The notes beneath the pieces were generated by a model. It saw only the letters and a program-made list of their open reading frames with translations, did not search any database and was not told the DNA's origin. The translations under genes and the position numbers were made by a program. Shown one piece after another: positions 6,819-13,936 of a stretch of 16,263 nt of DNA (within the stretch, counting starts at the first letter, position 1; each line of letters starts with the position of its first letter). The stretch is from assembly GCA_025352185.1 (NCBI GenBank), contig JANXTV010000528.1, forward strand, positions 1 through 16,263. The letters are read 5' to 3'. The stretch is from Oligoflexia bacterium (GTDB lineage: Bacteria; Bdellovibrionota; UBA1018).

Positions 6819-8276
6819 ATGCTGAACGAAAAATATACGACCATCACCGCGATCCACGATGCCTTCGACCGGAAAGAACTTTCTCCGGTGGAGCTCACGC
6901 GCGATACCCTCGCGGCCGCGAAAGCCTCGAAGCATAATGCCTATCTCACCCTACTCGAAGACCGGGCGATGGAAGCCGCAAAACGCGCGGATCAAATCCT
7001 AGCCGAAACCGGAAAAGTGCCCCGCGATCGATTCCCCCTCCTCGGAATCCCGCTCGCCATAAAAGATAACCTCGTCATCGATGGCGTGCGGACGACGTGC
7101 GCATCTAAAATGCTCGAGAACTATATTCCTCCATATACCGGTACGGCCGTCGATCGGCTTGAAAAAGCGGGCGCGGTCTTTATTGGAAAAACGAATATGG
7201 ACGAATTCGCCATGGGCGGTTCGAACGAAAATTCGGCCTTCGGTCCGGTCGAGCATCCGACGCATCCCGGATACGTACCCGGGGGTTCGTCCGGCGGTTC
7301 GGCGACCGCGGTGCGCGCGAACCTTTGCGTGGCTGCGCTCGGGAGTGATACCGGAGGATCGATTCGCCAACCGGCAAGCTACTGCGGAGTCGTCGGCCTT
7401 AAGCCTACTTACGGACGCGTGTCCCGCTACGGACTCGTGGCGTTCGCGAGTTCGCTCGATCAGATCGGACCCTTTGCGAAGAACGTCGAAGATGCGGCGA
7501 CCGTTCTGAGTGTGATGGGCGGACACGATCCGCTCGACTCGACCTCGAGCTCCCGCCCGCTTGAAAATTTTGTGGCGGAATTAAAGAAGCCCCTCGATTG
7601 GAAGGGCCTGCGCGTCGGGATTCCGAAAGAATATTTCATCGACGGCGTGGATGCGACGGTCGCGAAGACCGTACGCGCGGCGATTGCCTGGGTAGAGAAA
7701 CAGGGCGCGAAACTCGTTGATATTTCGCTCCCGAACACGCCGTATGCCGTATCGGTTTATTATATCGTCGCCGTCTCCGAAGCTTCCTCGAATCTCGCGC
7801 GCTTCGACGGAGTGCGATTCGGCGTTCGACCACCCGACGCGATGAAGGTCGGCGATATTGCCGATTTTTATAAAAAGGTCCGTGCGAATTTCGGGCCCGA
7901 AGTGAAACGACGAATTATTCTCGGCACCTTCGCGCTCTCGAGCGGATACTACGACGCCTATTTCCGGAAGGCGTGCCAGGTTCGGCGCCTGTTAAAAAAT
8001 GATTTCGACCGCGCGTTTAAAGACTGCGACGTCATCCTCGGGCCGATCGCGCCGTCCACTGCGTTTAAGCACGGCGAAAAAGCGGCCGATCCACTGAAGA
8101 TGTATCTGAACGATATTCTGACGATCCCGTGTAACCTCGCGGGTCTTCCCGGAATGAGTCTTCCCTGCGGAAAAAACGAGCAGGGATTACCGATCGGCCT
8201 TCAGGTGATCGCTCCCCAGTTTCGAGACGATCTGGTTCTTCGCGTCGGTCACGCGATTGAAAAGGGGTACGTATGA
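6819..8276 (+). CDS. gatA: Asp-tRNA(Asn)/Glu-tRNA(Gln) amidotransferase subunit A
   Basis: GatA is the glutaminase subunit: it frees ammonia from glutamine and channels it to GatB. The amidase signature is intact. AIKDN carries the catalytic lysine (K82 with this start), GGSSGGSATAV carries the cis-serine (S157), and SDTGGSIRQPA carries the nucleophile (S181); the 75- and 24-residue spacings match the Lys-Ser-Ser triad of characterised GatA. I chose ATG 6819 because AGGGTGA (6804-6810) sits 8 bases before it. An in-frame GTG at 6807 would add four residues but has no ribosome binding site. The 485-residue length is typical. The stop overlaps the gatB start (ATGA), so the subunits are made in a coupled way. 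Confidence 0.96.
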   Translation: MLNEKYTTITAIHDAFDRKELSPVELTRDTLAAAKASKHNAYLTLLEDRAMEAAKRADQILAETGKVPRDRFPLLGIPLAIKDNLVIDGVRTTCASKMLENYIPPYTGTAVDRLEKAGAVFIGKTNMDEFAMGGSNENSAFGPVEHPTHPGYVPGGSSGGSATAVRANLCVAALGSDTGGSIRQPASYCGVVGLKPTYGRVSRYGLVAFASSLDQIGPFAKNVEDAATVLSVMGGHDPLDSTSSSRPLENFVAELKKPLDWKGLRVGIPKEYFIDGVDATVAKTVRAAIAWVEKQGAKLVDISLPNTPYAVSVYYIVAVSEASSNLARFDGVRFGVRPPDAMKVGDIADFYKKVRANFGPEVKRRIILGTFALSSGYYDAYFRKACQVRRLLKNDFDRAFKDCDVILGPIAPSTAFKHGEKAADPLKMYLNDILTIPCNLAGLPGMSLPCGKNEQGLPIGLQVIAPQFRDDLVLRVGHAIEKGYV

Positions 8277-9751
8277 ATCCGGAATGGGAAGTCGTCATTG
8301 GACTGGAGATTCACACCCAGCTCGCGACGAAGACGAAAATTTTTTGCGGCTGTCCCGCCGGGGCCCCCGAGGGAAAGTCCGTTGCCGATCTCGGCCCGAA
8401 TGCGAATACCTGTCCGGTCTGTACCGGTCAGCCGGGTGCTCTGCCCGTTCTAAATCGTCAGGTCGTGGAATACGCGATGAAAGCAGGTCTCGCGCTCGAC
8501 TGCGAAATACGACGTGAGAACGTTTTTTCACGGAAAAATTATTTTTATCCGGATCTCCCGAAGGGCTACCAGATTTCCCAGTTCGACCTTCCGATCTGCG
8601 AAAAGGGTCACGTCGATATCGAATATAAATTCGGCGGAAAAGAACACACGAAGCGAATCGGCGTAACCCGCATTCACATGGAAGAAGATGCCGGGAAGAA
8701 CCTCCACATGGATGAGTTCTCCCTCGTGAATTTAAACCGAGCTTGCGTACCGCTGATCGAAATCGTTTCCGAGCCGGATATGCGCTCCGCGGAAGAAGCG
8801 GGCGCCTACATGCGCACCGTTCACGCGATCGTTACGGCGATCGGCGTAACCGATGGGAACATGCAGGAAGGGAACTTCCGCTGCGACGCAAACGTTTCGG
8901 TGATGCCGAAGGGTTCCACGAAGTTCGGCACCCGGGCCGAAATTAAAAACGTAAACTCGTTCCGCTTTGTGGAAAAAGCGATCGAGTTCGAGGTCGACCG
9001 ACAGATCGCGCTCATCCAATCGGGGGGGCGTGTGGTCCAGGAAACGCGCCTCTGGGATTCGGCGAAGGGCCAGACTTTTTCGATGCGCTCGAAAGAGGAA
9101 GCCCACGATTACCGTTATTTCCCCGAACCCGATTTAATTCCGGTCCACGTCGATGAAAAATGGCTCGAAAAAGTGAAGGCTTCGATGCCGGAACTTCCGA
9201 CGCAGAAAAAAGCTCGGTACGTTACGGAGTTCGGACTTTCGGGTTACGATGCGGGCGTGCTCACGAGTTCATCGAGTCTGGCGATCTTTTTTGAGGAGAC
9301 GCTTTCCCTTCTCGGTGGCGCCGCGAAGGGACTGGCTAAATCCGTCTCGAATCACGTGGCGGGCGAGATTTCCCGCCTGCTGAACGAAGAGATGATTGAT
9401 ATCACGGCCGCTAAACTTTCCCCTCGGCACCTGGCCGAGATCGTGAAACTTCAGGCGGGAAATTCGATATCGAGCACCAACGCGAAGACGGTGATCGGCT
9501 TGGTCTGGAAAAACGGCGGCGTCGTGGAGAAAATCATCGAAACCGAGGGCCTTGCCCAGGTGTCCGACACCGGAGCGCTCGAAAAAGCAGTCGAGGGAGT
9601 AATCGCAGCGAATCCGGGGCAGGTCGCGGAGTACCGGGCGGGTAAGGATAAACTCCTCGGTTTTTTCGTCGGTCAGTCGATGAAGGCATCCGGCGGGAAG
9701 GCAAATCCAACCCTTCTCCAAGAAATAGTGAAGAAGAAGTTATCCAGTTAG
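8273..9751 (+). CDS. gatB: Asp-tRNA(Asn)/Glu-tRNA(Gln) amidotransferase subunit B
   Basis: GatB activates the side-chain carboxylate of the misacylated tRNA with ATP and amidates it using ammonia from GatA. Full length (492 residues). The N-terminal cradle begins VVIGLEIHTQL and has four zinc-ligand cysteines at C25, C27, C47 and C50 (FCGC...CPVC), so this is the zinc-bearing form. Further family motifs are FSRKNYFYPDLPKGYQISQ, HMEEDAGKN, EGNFRCDANVSV, GTRAEIKNVNSF and EAHDYRYFPEPDL. The helical and YqeY-like tail that grips the tRNA elbow runs from about residue 340 to the end (NPTLLQEIVKKKL). The start overlaps the gatA stop by 4 bases; the gene ends with TAG. Confidence 0.97.
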   Translation: MNPEWEVVIGLEIHTQLATKTKIFCGCPAGAPEGKSVADLGPNANTCPVCTGQPGALPVLNRQVVEYAMKAGLALDCEIRRENVFSRKNYFYPDLPKGYQISQFDLPICEKGHVDIEYKFGGKEHTKRIGVTRIHMEEDAGKNLHMDEFSLVNLNRACVPLIEIVSEPDMRSAEEAGAYMRTVHAIVTAIGVTDGNMQEGNFRCDANVSVMPKGSTKFGTRAEIKNVNSFRFVEKAIEFEVDRQIALIQSGGRVVQETRLWDSAKGQTFSMRSKEEAHDYRYFPEPDLIPVHVDEKWLEKVKASMPELPTQKKARYVTEFGLSGYDAGVLTSSSSLAIFFEETLSLLGGAAKGLAKSVSNHVAGEISRLLNEEMIDITAAKLSPRHLAEIVKLQAGNSISSTNAKTVIGLVWKNGGVVEKIIETEGLAQVSDTGALEKAVEGVIAANPGQVAEYRAGKDKLLGFFVGQSMKASGGKANPTLLQEIVKKKLSS

Positions 9752-9758
9752 TGCATTG

Positions 9759-9771
9759 CCCGAGTTTCGGG
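9759..9771 (+). other. Small hairpin after gatB
   Basis: CCCGA-GTT-TCGGG forms a 5-base-pair stem with a 3-base loop 7 bases after the gatB stop. No T-run follows, so termination is doubtful. The stem closely resembles the ACCCGA/TCGGGT hairpin at 6371-6388. The rest of the 87-base gap to the next gene has a TATAAG at 9819-9824 but no convincing -35 partner; AAGGA at 9828-9832 is the ribosome binding site of the AsmA-like gene. Confidence 0.35.
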
Positions 9772-9838
9772 TGAACGGTATTAGTCTGCGTCATCAATCG
9801 TGACGGAGTTTAGCTAGTTATAAGGTAAAGGATCTCCC

Positions 9839-12184
9839 ATGAAAAAATTACTAATTGTCCTCGCATCTCTCGGTGTCCTCTTTCTGGCCGCGATCATCAT
9901 CGTCCCGATGGTCGTCGACGTCGACCAGTACCGCCCGCAGATTCTGAAAGCGGCGAATGAAAAGATGAACGGAAAGCTTGAGCTGGGTAAGTTAAAGCTC
10001 TCTCTCTGGGGATCCATCCGAATCGAAATCGGTGGATTAGACCTGAGCGACGCGAAAAATACGAAAGTCGTTTCGGTTAAAGACGCATTCGTGGCGATAC
10101 CGTGGTCTTCGATCTTTGGCGGCTCTCCACTTCTTACGTTCTATATGAAGGATCCAGAAGTACGGGTTCTCAAGGATGCCGCCGGGAAAATGAACGTGAT
10201 GACTCTCGCGAAGAGTGCTCCCGCCGGAACCCCGGCCGAAGCGGGTAAGCCCACCGGAGCCGCACCGGGTGAAATGAAACTTCCATCGATCGTTACGAAT
10301 GCGCGGATCGGCGTCGATATTCAGAACGCTCTCCTTTACTTTAAAGACGAATCTACGAAATCGGAAACGGTCACGAAGAACCTTAACCTCCGCGTGAAAG
10401 ATCTCTCGCTCTCCCGGAAGACCGAAGTAGAAATCTCGGGCCAATTCGAATCTGCGGCCGAAAAAGTATTTAAAATCGCCGGGCCATTTAAAATTACTTT
10501 AAACGCTGATCCGCGGGTAGAAGGTGGCGAATTTAAAGGTCTGACGGCGGATTTAGATGCGAATTTCGATGACCTCGAAATACAGGCTGCTTCTGCATTT
10601 TATAAAAAGAAGGGAATGAACGCCGGAATTAAAGGGGCCCTCGAAGTAACGAAGGACCAGCTGACGATTTCTAAATTCGTCGCGAAGTTCTTTAATGCTG
10701 AAATCACCGTGTCCGGTAAAGTCACCGGCATCCAAACGGAGCCGACGGTAGACGTCTCGGTAGTTTCGAATGCGATTTCGCTCGCCCCCTGGAACGAATT
10801 AATCCCGATGTTAAAAGATTATTCGCTCTCCGGAACCGCGTCGTTCGACGCGAAAGCGAATGGACCGGCGGCAAAGATGCAGTATGCGGCCGATCTGAAC
10901 GTTAAGGATCTGAAGGCGAAGTCACCGATGTTGAAAGCGGAACCCGTGGTAAACGTGTCCGTTAAAGTCGTTACGGATAAGGTTGAGAAACTTCTCGCCA
11001 CGATGAAAGCACCCGGGAATGATCTCACGATCGACGGTTCGGTGGTCTCCTTCACCCAGCCGAAAATTGACCTAAAAGTCACCTCGAGCGGAATGGATCT
11101 CGATCAGCTTGTGAATTTTCCACCGGTAGGATCGGCGCCGACTGGGGAAAAGGCGGCGGCCGGTAGCGGCTCCGCGGGCGGAGGAAAAGCCGCATCGGAA
11201 GACCTCGATGCGATGCTGGATCCGCTTCGGAAGAATGAAGTTGCGAAAGCAATGTCCCTCGTTGCAAACGTGAATTTAAAGTCGATGCAAGTTTACGGTG
11301 TAAAAATGACGGATCTGACGACGAAGTTTTCGATGCGAAATCTTGTCGCGTCGATCGACTCCGCGAATGTAAAAATGTGGGATGGAACCGTGGCGATGAA
11401 GGGTCAGACGGCGATGCTGCCGAAGACTCCGACTTATTCATTTGCCTCGACGGTAGTGGGCCTCGATATGCAAAAGGCGCTCACGAGCCAGTTCCAGATG
11501 TTTAAGAATACTTTGCTCGGTAAGGTGAACTTTAAGATCGATGGAAACGGTGCGAGCTATAATCCCGAGACGGCGAAGAAAAATCTGAGCGCAAAAGGGA
11601 GTATGAAAGTTACCGACGCGAGCTTCCAGACGATCGATATCGGTAAAATGGCGAGCGACGCGATTAATAAAGCGCTAGAAAAAGTAGGGGATAAAATTCC
11701 GGGAGCGAAAGGGAAGGGAATCAAGTCTCTCCCCTCGATCTCCTCGAAGTACGAATTTATCGCGAGTGATTTCACGATCTCGGGCGGTCACTTTAATGCC
11801 CCGAACTTTAACGCGAAAGTGATGAAAGATCAGGGTCTCGATCTGAAGGGAAACACCGACGTCGGCCTCATCGATCAGGAACTGAAGGCAGACTGGGATA
11901 TTATCGATACCTATAATCTGACGAAGGCGCGGGACATCGGTTTTGAAATCAGCGGCGTGAAGGTCGAAAATGCTCTCGCCGAGGGATCTAATCCGGTGGT
12001 TATTCCAGTCACCGTCGCGTGTAAGTACACTTCTCCGTGCCCGAGTTACCTAAAGGTTCCCGAACACTTCGTGAAAATCGCGATGGGGAATGTGAAAAAG
12101 GGCGCGATGAATGCGGCGAAGACCCAGGGGATCGAGAAAGCAAAAGACGTGGGTCAGAAGCTTCTGAAGGGTCTTTTTCACTAA
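9839..12184 (+). CDS. AsmA-family envelope protein
   Basis: A 781-residue protein that I assign to the AsmA-like group, large beta-rich proteins anchored in the inner membrane and reaching into the periplasm; relatives are linked to outer-membrane assembly and lipid transfer. Residues 1-25 form a single hydrophobic anchor after MKK. The family opening follows (VDQYRPQILKAANEKMNGK, then LSLWGSIRIEIGGLDLSDA). The AsmA C-terminal type repeat is seen at about 560-715 (LGKVNFKIDGNGASYN, FTISGGHFNAPNF, LDLKGNTDVGLIDQEL). Two low-complexity Ala/Gly/Pro linkers lie near 126-148 and 431-456. The chain has exactly two cysteines, C728 and C734, near the C-terminus. ATG 9839 has AAGGA 6 bases upstream. 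It may be transcribed with gatB or from its own promoter; ppx follows after 2 bases. The precise role is unknown. Confidence 0.82.
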   Translation: MKKLLIVLASLGVLFLAAIIIVPMVVDVDQYRPQILKAANEKMNGKLELGKLKLSLWGSIRIEIGGLDLSDAKNTKVVSVKDAFVAIPWSSIFGGSPLLTFYMKDPEVRVLKDAAGKMNVMTLAKSAPAGTPAEAGKPTGAAPGEMKLPSIVTNARIGVDIQNALLYFKDESTKSETVTKNLNLRVKDLSLSRKTEVEISGQFESAAEKVFKIAGPFKITLNADPRVEGGEFKGLTADLDANFDDLEIQAASAFYKKKGMNAGIKGALEVTKDQLTISKFVAKFFNAEITVSGKVTGIQTEPTVDVSVVSNAISLAPWNELIPMLKDYSLSGTASFDAKANGPAAKMQYAADLNVKDLKAKSPMLKAEPVVNVSVKVVTDKVEKLLATMKAPGNDLTIDGSVVSFTQPKIDLKVTSSGMDLDQLVNFPPVGSAPTGEKAAAGSGSAGGGKAASEDLDAMLDPLRKNEVAKAMSLVANVNLKSMQVYGVKMTDLTTKFSMRNLVASIDSANVKMWDGTVAMKGQTAMLPKTPTYSFASTVVGLDMQKALTSQFQMFKNTLLGKVNFKIDGNGASYNPETAKKNLSAKGSMKVTDASFQTIDIGKMASDAINKALEKVGDKIPGAKGKGIKSLPSISSKYEFIASDFTISGGHFNAPNFNAKVMKDQGLDLKGNTDVGLIDQELKADWDIIDTYNLTKARDIGFEISGVKVENALAEGSNPVVIPVTVACKYTSPCPSYLKVPEHFVKIAMGNVKKGAMNAAKTQGIEKAKDVGQKLLKGLFH

Positions 12185-12186
12185 TC

Positions 12187-13104
12187 ATGCTGAAGGCTTC
12201 GATCGATCTCGGGACGAATACGTGTCTCCTCTTAGTTGCGGAAGTTGATCCCGTGACGAAACAGGTGACTCGAATCGTCCACGATCAGTCGACGATGGTT
12301 CGTCTCGGCCAGGGTGTGGACCAGACGAAACGGCTCCATCCCGATGCCGTCACCCGCACGCGAGCCTGCATTAAGGGATACGCTTCGAAACTAATTACGC
12401 TCGGCCTTAAGCCTTCCGCTACGGTTTGCGTAACGACCGCGACCGCTCGTGATGCAGAAAACGGCGCGGAGTTTTTTAAAGAGGTCGAAAGGGAAACCGG
12501 ATTTAAATTCCGCACGCTTTCCGGGGATGAAGAAGCGGAGTTCATGTTTGCCGGTGGGTTACTCCCCGGTATGAACGCCGAGACGTCGGCCGTAATCGAT
12601 ATTGGCGGCGGCAGTACCGAATTCCGATCCGCACGCGAAGGGATGAGTCTTCAGGTCGGATCCGTCAGGTTTAACGAACGTTTCCTGAAATCGGACCCGG
12701 TGACGGATGCTGAGTTTTGGGCCGCCCGCGCGGCGACGGAGGAGCTTTTAAGGAGCGCGAAAAAATGGCGAGAGACCCTTCCTTCCGGCGCAACCCTCGT
12801 CGGAGTGGCGGGCACGGCGGTGGCGCTTGCGCAGTGGCATCTCGGGTTACCGATGTTTGATTCGCGCGCGATTGACGGGACTGAGTTAACCCGTGGAGAT
12901 CTTCACCGAATGGTCGAAGAGTTAAAGTGGCGTACGGTGGCCGAACGGCGGATTGTTCCCGGGATCGAGCCCGGGCGCGCGGACGTCCTCCTCGCGGGCG
13001 CCCTGATCCTTTGGCGGGCGCTTGAGTGTCTCGACTTCCCGAAAGTCGTGGTGAGCACACGTGGACTGCGCTTCGGAGTGCTTGCGCTCGGTGACTTAAA
13101 CTAA
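12187..13104 (+). CDS. Ppx/GppA-family phosphatase (short form)
   Basis: A member of the exopolyphosphatase/guanosine pentaphosphatase family in the ASKHA fold. These enzymes hydrolyse inorganic polyphosphate or convert pppGpp to ppGpp; the sequence does not tell which. Phosphate-1 motif ASIDLGTNTCLLLVAE lies at residues 4-19, TTATARDAENGAEF at 83-96, the SGDEEAEFMF catalytic-glutamate region at 112-121 and phosphate-2 motif VIDIGGGSTEF at 136-146. At 305 residues it has the two-lobed catalytic core only and lacks the C-terminal HD-like domain of E. coli Ppx, as many short homologues do. ATG 12187 begins 2 bases after the AsmA-like stop. The frame is open 50 codons further upstream, but that part overlaps the AsmA gene and lacks family similarity. 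The 3' end overlaps a convergent gene by 4 bases. Confidence 0.9.
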   Translation: MLKASIDLGTNTCLLLVAEVDPVTKQVTRIVHDQSTMVRLGQGVDQTKRLHPDAVTRTRACIKGYASKLITLGLKPSATVCVTTATARDAENGAEFFKEVERETGFKFRTLSGDEEAEFMFAGGLLPGMNAETSAVIDIGGGSTEFRSAREGMSLQVGSVRFNERFLKSDPVTDAEFWAARAATEELLRSAKKWRETLPSGATLVGVAGTAVALAQWHLGLPMFDSRAIDGTELTRGDLHRMVEELKWRTVAERRIVPGIEPGRADVLLAGALILWRALECLDFPKVVVSTRGLRFGVLALGDLN

Positions 13105-13328
13105 TTTCGTGAAAGCGTCGCGCGGATCTGGCGAGCGAGGCTCGGATCTTTCGCGGCGATTCGGTTAATGAGTGACTCGCGGAATGAGGCATCGGCGACT
13201 TCGAGAAGCGCGATCACCTGGCCGAATCCATCCACTTTTATTTGTGCTTCTCCGGGAGCGGCGGCGGGTGAGTTAGCGGCTTCCTGGCGGGTATTCGGGG
13301 TTCTCTTCGTGTCCGTGAATGAACTCAT
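13101..13328 (-). CDS. Small hypothetical protein with FliG-like helical motif
   Basis: A 75-residue cytosolic protein not recognised as a named family. The first 30 or so residues are Thr/Ala/Pro-rich and probably disordered. Residues 33-73 look like two helices, with VIALLEVADASFRESL, INRIAAKDPSLARQI and RATL. The 'f+e.L...i...DP.LA.+I+..L' spacing resembles the helical repeat in the middle domain of the flagellar switch protein FliG (E-DPELA-I pattern), but the similarity is short and could be convergent. ATG at 13326-13328 has GGAGG (minus strand, 13337-13341) 8 bases upstream, inside the end of the coiled-coil gene, so the two are very likely co-expressed. The stop TAG overlaps the end of ppx on the other strand. 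Confidence 0.7.
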   Translation of the reverse strand: MSSFTDTKRTPNTRQEAANSPAAAPGEAQIKVDGFGQVIALLEVADASFRESLINRIAAKDPSLARQIRATLSRN

Positions 13329-13331
13329 GAC

Positions 13332-13799
13332 TTAGGCCTCCGTCTTCTTCTGGGTTTTAGCGAGGAGGCCCGCACGGCGGGAATCCTCTTTTTCGCGTTG
13401 GTGGAGAGCTTCGGCCTGCAGTTGCAGCTCTTTACGTACGGTCTCGAGCCGCGCTTCTCCATTTTTACGAAATTCTTCGATCTTGGCTTGATTCGCCTTT
13501 TGGATCTTTAAAGTTTCTTCTTCACCCGCCTTTTTTTCGGCGGCGACTCGCTCATCATTGTTCTCGCGAACCTGCGCGAGACGGGCTTCGAGAGTCTCGG
13601 CTTCTTTAGAAATCTGTACGTCGTACGCATTCTTTATCGCACCGAGCTGTTCGGTGTGATTTTCCTGCGCGCGTCCGACTTCGACCGCGTTCCGTTCCTG
13701 GATTTCGCGGACTTCCGAATTATGTCGATTTTGCATCTGGGTGCGCATGTTCCGAAGACGGATCTCATCCGCTTGGACATTCGCGATCTCTTTGGGCAT
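13332..13799 (-). CDS. Hypothetical charged coiled-coil protein
   Basis: A 155-residue protein dominated by Glu, Lys, Arg, Gln and Ala, with no cysteine, no tryptophan and no membrane segment. From about residue 5 to 150 it reads as one long helix with heptad-like spacing of hydrophobic residues (ADEIRLRNMRTQMQNRH, LEARLAQVRENNDERV, ARLETVRKELQLQAEAL), ending in a basic tail KTQKKTEA. This suggests a rod-like dimer or scaffold; a FliJ- or FliH-like role would be a guess. ATG (13797-13799) is preceded on the minus strand by GGGAGG at a 7-base distance (13807-13812). It lies 3 bases upstream of the FliG-like gene and is transcribed away from the thiolase gene. Codon use matches the neighbours, so it looks native. 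Confidence 0.75.
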   Translation of the reverse strand: MPKEIANVQADEIRLRNMRTQMQNRHNSEVREIQERNAVEVGRAQENHTEQLGAIKNAYDVQISKEAETLEARLAQVRENNDERVAAEKKAGEEETLKIQKANQAKIEEFRKNGEARLETVRKELQLQAEALHQREKEDSRRAGLLAKTQKKTEA

Positions 13800-13813
13800 T
13801 CCTTTGCCTCCCG

Positions 13814-13839
13814 ATCCTTATTTTGCCAGGCTTAAGGAT
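13814..13839. promoter_or_regulatory. Inverted repeat upstream of the minus-strand coiled-coil gene
   Basis: ATCCTTA (13814-13820) and TAAGGAT (13833-13839) are perfect 7-base inverted arms around 12 bases. It lies in the divergent gap between the coiled-coil gene (start at 13799) and the thiolase gene (start at 13937). It could be a dimeric repressor operator or a leader hairpin close to the GGGAGG ribosome binding site. I found no convincing -10/-35 pair in this gap on either strand; TTGACG at 13861-13866 has no good -10 at normal distance. Confidence 0.4.
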
Positions 13840-13924
13840 GGAACGCAAAACGCCAGAAATTTGACGGTAGGCACGCCTTCCGAGACCTGATTTGATAGGG
13901 GAAGTTATCAACTCTGAACCGCAT

Positions 13925-13930
13925 CCGGAG
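13925..13930 (+). promoter_or_regulatory. Ribosome binding site that fixes the thiolase start
   Basis: CGGAGG sits 6 bases before ATG 13937. It decides against the longer frame from TTG 13892, which would add 15 residues before the conserved MSDSLVFLGAKRTPFG opening. Confidence 0.8.
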
Positions 13931-13936
13931 GCCTTT

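Noticed and set aside
9796..9824. Promoter for the AsmA-like gene around TATAAG 9819-9824
   Set aside because: No acceptable -35 element at 16-18 bases; TGACGG at 9801 is only 12 bases away. Cotranscription with gatCAB is equally possible.
12037..12186. 50-codon N-terminal extension of the Ppx/GppA gene
   Set aside because: It overlaps the end of the AsmA-like gene and has an uneven, charged composition unlike the family; the ASIDLGT motif expected at the N-terminus follows ATG 12187 at once.
13892..13936. TTG 13892 as thiolase start
   Set aside because: ATG 13937 has CGGAGG at the ideal distance and matches the usual thiolase N-terminus; the extra 15 residues show no similarity.
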